A stretch of 64,000 bases of DNA, taken from contig CAZNPH010000007.1 of assembly GCA_964574985.1 (NCBI GenBank), positions 62,001 through 126,000 on the forward strand. The letters are read 5' to 3'. Below the pieces are notes generated by a model. The model saw only the letters and a list, made by a program, of their open reading frames with translations, was not told the DNA's origin and made no database searches. Source of the stretch: CAZNPH01 sp964574985 (GTDB lineage Bacteria > Bacteroidota > Bacteroidia > Bacteroidales > SM23-62). Position numbers and translations under genes: made by a program. Positions 62,705 through 64,000 of this stretch are shown one piece after another; position 1 is the stretch's first letter; every line of letters starts with the position of its first letter.

Positions 62705-64000
62705 ATGAAAAAATCCATTCTCACTTTCCTCATTTTCTCTTTCCTGCTGTCAATTGCTGCATCCGCCAGGGAATACCACGTATCTGTAAATGGAAATGAT
62801 TCCAATGACGGGTCTGCACCGAACCCTTTCCGGACAATATCCCATGCATCCGTGAAAGCATTTCCGGGAGATGTGATCATCGTGCATCAAGGCACCTACC
62901 GGGAACGCATCGATCCGCCCCGGGGCGGCGGATCGGATACCCGGAGGATCGTTTACAAGGCGGGCGAAGGCGAGGATGTTCACATCAAGGGATCGGAAGT
63001 GATCAACGGATGGGAAAAGTTCAGCGGCAACGTCTGGAAAGTGACTCTTCCCAATGCTTTTTTCGGAGATTACAATCCGTACAAAGACATCATCGTGGGC
63101 GACTGGTTCAATGACCACGGAAGGGACCACCACACCGGACAGGTGTACCTCAACGGCAAGGCCATGTATGAAACGGGTATTCTGCAAAAAGTACTGGATC
63201 CTGAACCCTTTCCTGACAGCAGAAACAGGGAAGCCTCGGTCTGTACATGGTATTGCGAAGCGGATGAGGGTCATACATACATATATGCCAATTTCCAGGG
63301 CAAAAATCCCAACCGGGAGCTGGTGGAAATCAATGTGAGAAAAAGCTGTTTCTACCCCAGTGAGCCCGGAAAAAATTATATTACCGTCAAAGGTTTCCGG
63401 ATGAGCCAGACCGCAACACAATGGGCCCCGCCAACGGCTGGGCAGGTCGGACTGATCGGCACCCACTGGAGCAAGGGGTGGATCATTGAAGATAATGTGA
63501 TCAGCGATTCCAGGTGCACCGGGATCACCCTGGGCAAGGACCGGAAAACCGGGCACAACGTATGGCTGAACAATCCCTGTAAAGGAGGTGCGACTCACTA
63601 CAACGAAGTGATTTTCAGAGCACTGGACATTGGCTGGTCCAGAGAGACCATCGGATCCCACACCGTCAGGAACAACACCATTTTCAACTGTGAACAGGCC
63701 GGGATCGTGGGGAGCATGGGAGCCGTTTTCAGCCGGATCACCGGGAACCACATACATGACATCTGGACTCAGAGATTGTTCTCAGGGGCCGAGATCGCCG
63801 GCATCAAGATCCATGCATCCATCGACATGTTGATCGAAGGCAATTGCATACACAACACAGGCAGGGGCATATGGATCGACTGGATGGCCCAGGGCACTCG
63901 CATCACCCGCAATCTGTTGTTCGACAATACCACAGACGATATTTTTTCAGAGATGAACCACGGCCCTTATCTGATCGACAACAACATTTGCCTGTCACCG
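62705..64000 (+). CDS. Secreted right-handed parallel beta-helix protein, 3'-truncated by the window edge
   Basis: Open from the ATG at 62705 to the last base (432 codons, no stop). A signal peptide (MKKSILTFLIFSFLLSIAAS) is followed by YHVSVNGNDSNDGSAPNPFRTI and FPGDVIIVHQGTYRERI, the usual opening of parallel beta-helix/DUF1565-type proteins. Later, repeated Asn-rich strands (HTVRNNTIFNCEQAGIVG, RITGNHIHDI, MLIEGNCIHNTGRGIWI, RITRNLLFDNT) are typical helix coils. Such proteins are often polysaccharide lyases, epimerases or sugar-binding proteins of polysaccharide-utilisation loci. The catalytic part may lie beyond the window, so the activity is not assignable. Confidence 0.88.
   Translation, partial: MKKSILTFLIFSFLLSIAASAREYHVSVNGNDSNDGSAPNPFRTISHASVKAFPGDVIIVHQGTYRERIDPPRGGGSDTRRIVYKAGEGEDVHIKGSEVINGWEKFSGNVWKVTLPNAFFGDYNPYKDIIVGDWFNDHGRDHHTGQVYLNGKAMYETGILQKVLDPEPFPDSRNREASVCTWYCEADEGHTYIYANFQGKNPNRELVEINVRKSCFYPSEPGKNYITVKGFRMSQTATQWAPPTAGQVGLIGTHWSKGWIIEDNVISDSRCTGITLGKDRKTGHNVWLNNPCKGGATHYNEVIFRALDIGWSRETIGSHTVRNNTIFNCEQAGIVGSMGAVFSRITGNHIHDIWTQRLFSGAEIAGIKIHASIDMLIEGNCIHNTGRGIWIDWMAQGTRITRNLLFDNTTDDIFSEMNHGPYLIDNNICLSP

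Noticed and set aside
62750..63757. 335-residue minus-strand frame
   Set aside because: It is antisense to the beta-helix gene, which has a signal peptide and clear beta-helix coils on the plus strand.

Overview
The window looks like part of a Bacteroidota chromosome, probably an anaerobic member of the Bacteroidales/Marinilabiliales type and probably a metagenome-assembled genome. Supporting signs are the TTTG / TAnnTTTG promoter form, a primary sigma factor lacking region 1.1, a Rho with a long low-complexity insertion, a giant protein with a type IX secretion (T9SS) C-terminal domain, a WD40 protein behind a multi-PAS kinase, pyruvate:ferredoxin oxidoreductase and a second 2-oxoacid:ferredoxin oxidoreductase. 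A run of exactly 100 Ns inside rho is an assembly gap. I recognised no tRNA, rRNA, CRISPR array, transposase or phage gene.

Layout. 1-7.2 kb: PAS histidine kinase (cut by the left edge), WD40 protein, MATE exporter, then YicC, guanylate kinase and nadD. 7.2-14.2 kb (minus strand): an outer-membrane-like protein and a six-gene amino-acid-oxidation operon (ADP-forming acyl-CoA synthetase, aminotransferase, four-subunit VOR-type oxidoreductase). Its products could turn amino acids into 2-oxoacids, then acyl-CoA plus reduced ferredoxin, then acid plus ATP. 14.3-16.8 kb: D-lactate dehydrogenase and O-acetylhomoserine sulfhydrylase. 16.8-22.2 kb: ilvD-ilvB-ilvN-ilvC behind a complete leader-peptide attenuator: a 22-residue peptide rich in Ile/Val/Leu, followed by mutually exclusive 1:2, 2:3 and 3:4 hairpins. 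22.3-37.2 kb: housekeeping genes (rhomboid protease, Sua5, TrkH/TrkA, ComEC, a DHODH-like enzyme, def, ruvX, nifJ, rho, rpoD).

37.3-54.6 kb: an accessory surface-protein region. A secreted caspase-like protein converges on a minus-strand run made of a Tat-signal protein, a cohesin-like lipoprotein, a 3298-residue T9SS mosaic protein (LamG, three FISUMP domains, seven FG-GAP-like repeats, many FN3-like modules, a dockerin-like motif) and a PEGA/TM2-like protein. Two FISUMP copies in the giant gene are nearly identical over 707 bp. 54.7-64 kb: carbohydrate-associated genes (GH43, GH63-like, a parallel beta-helix protein cut by the right edge, a UroD/MtaA-like methyltransferase). Among them is a decayed segment (60.3-61.3 kb) in which pieces of GH43, GH16 and an enolase-superfamily gene are stacked in different frames behind a Na+/Ca2+-exchanger gene that runs in frame into GH43 sequence.

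A short GC-rich intergenic repeat family (two 139-bp copies, one inverted partial copy, one likely degenerate copy) is scattered across the right half and behind ilvC. The strongest items for follow-up are the ilv attenuator, the decayed glycosidase segment, the Rho minisatellite and the homogenised FISUMP duplication.
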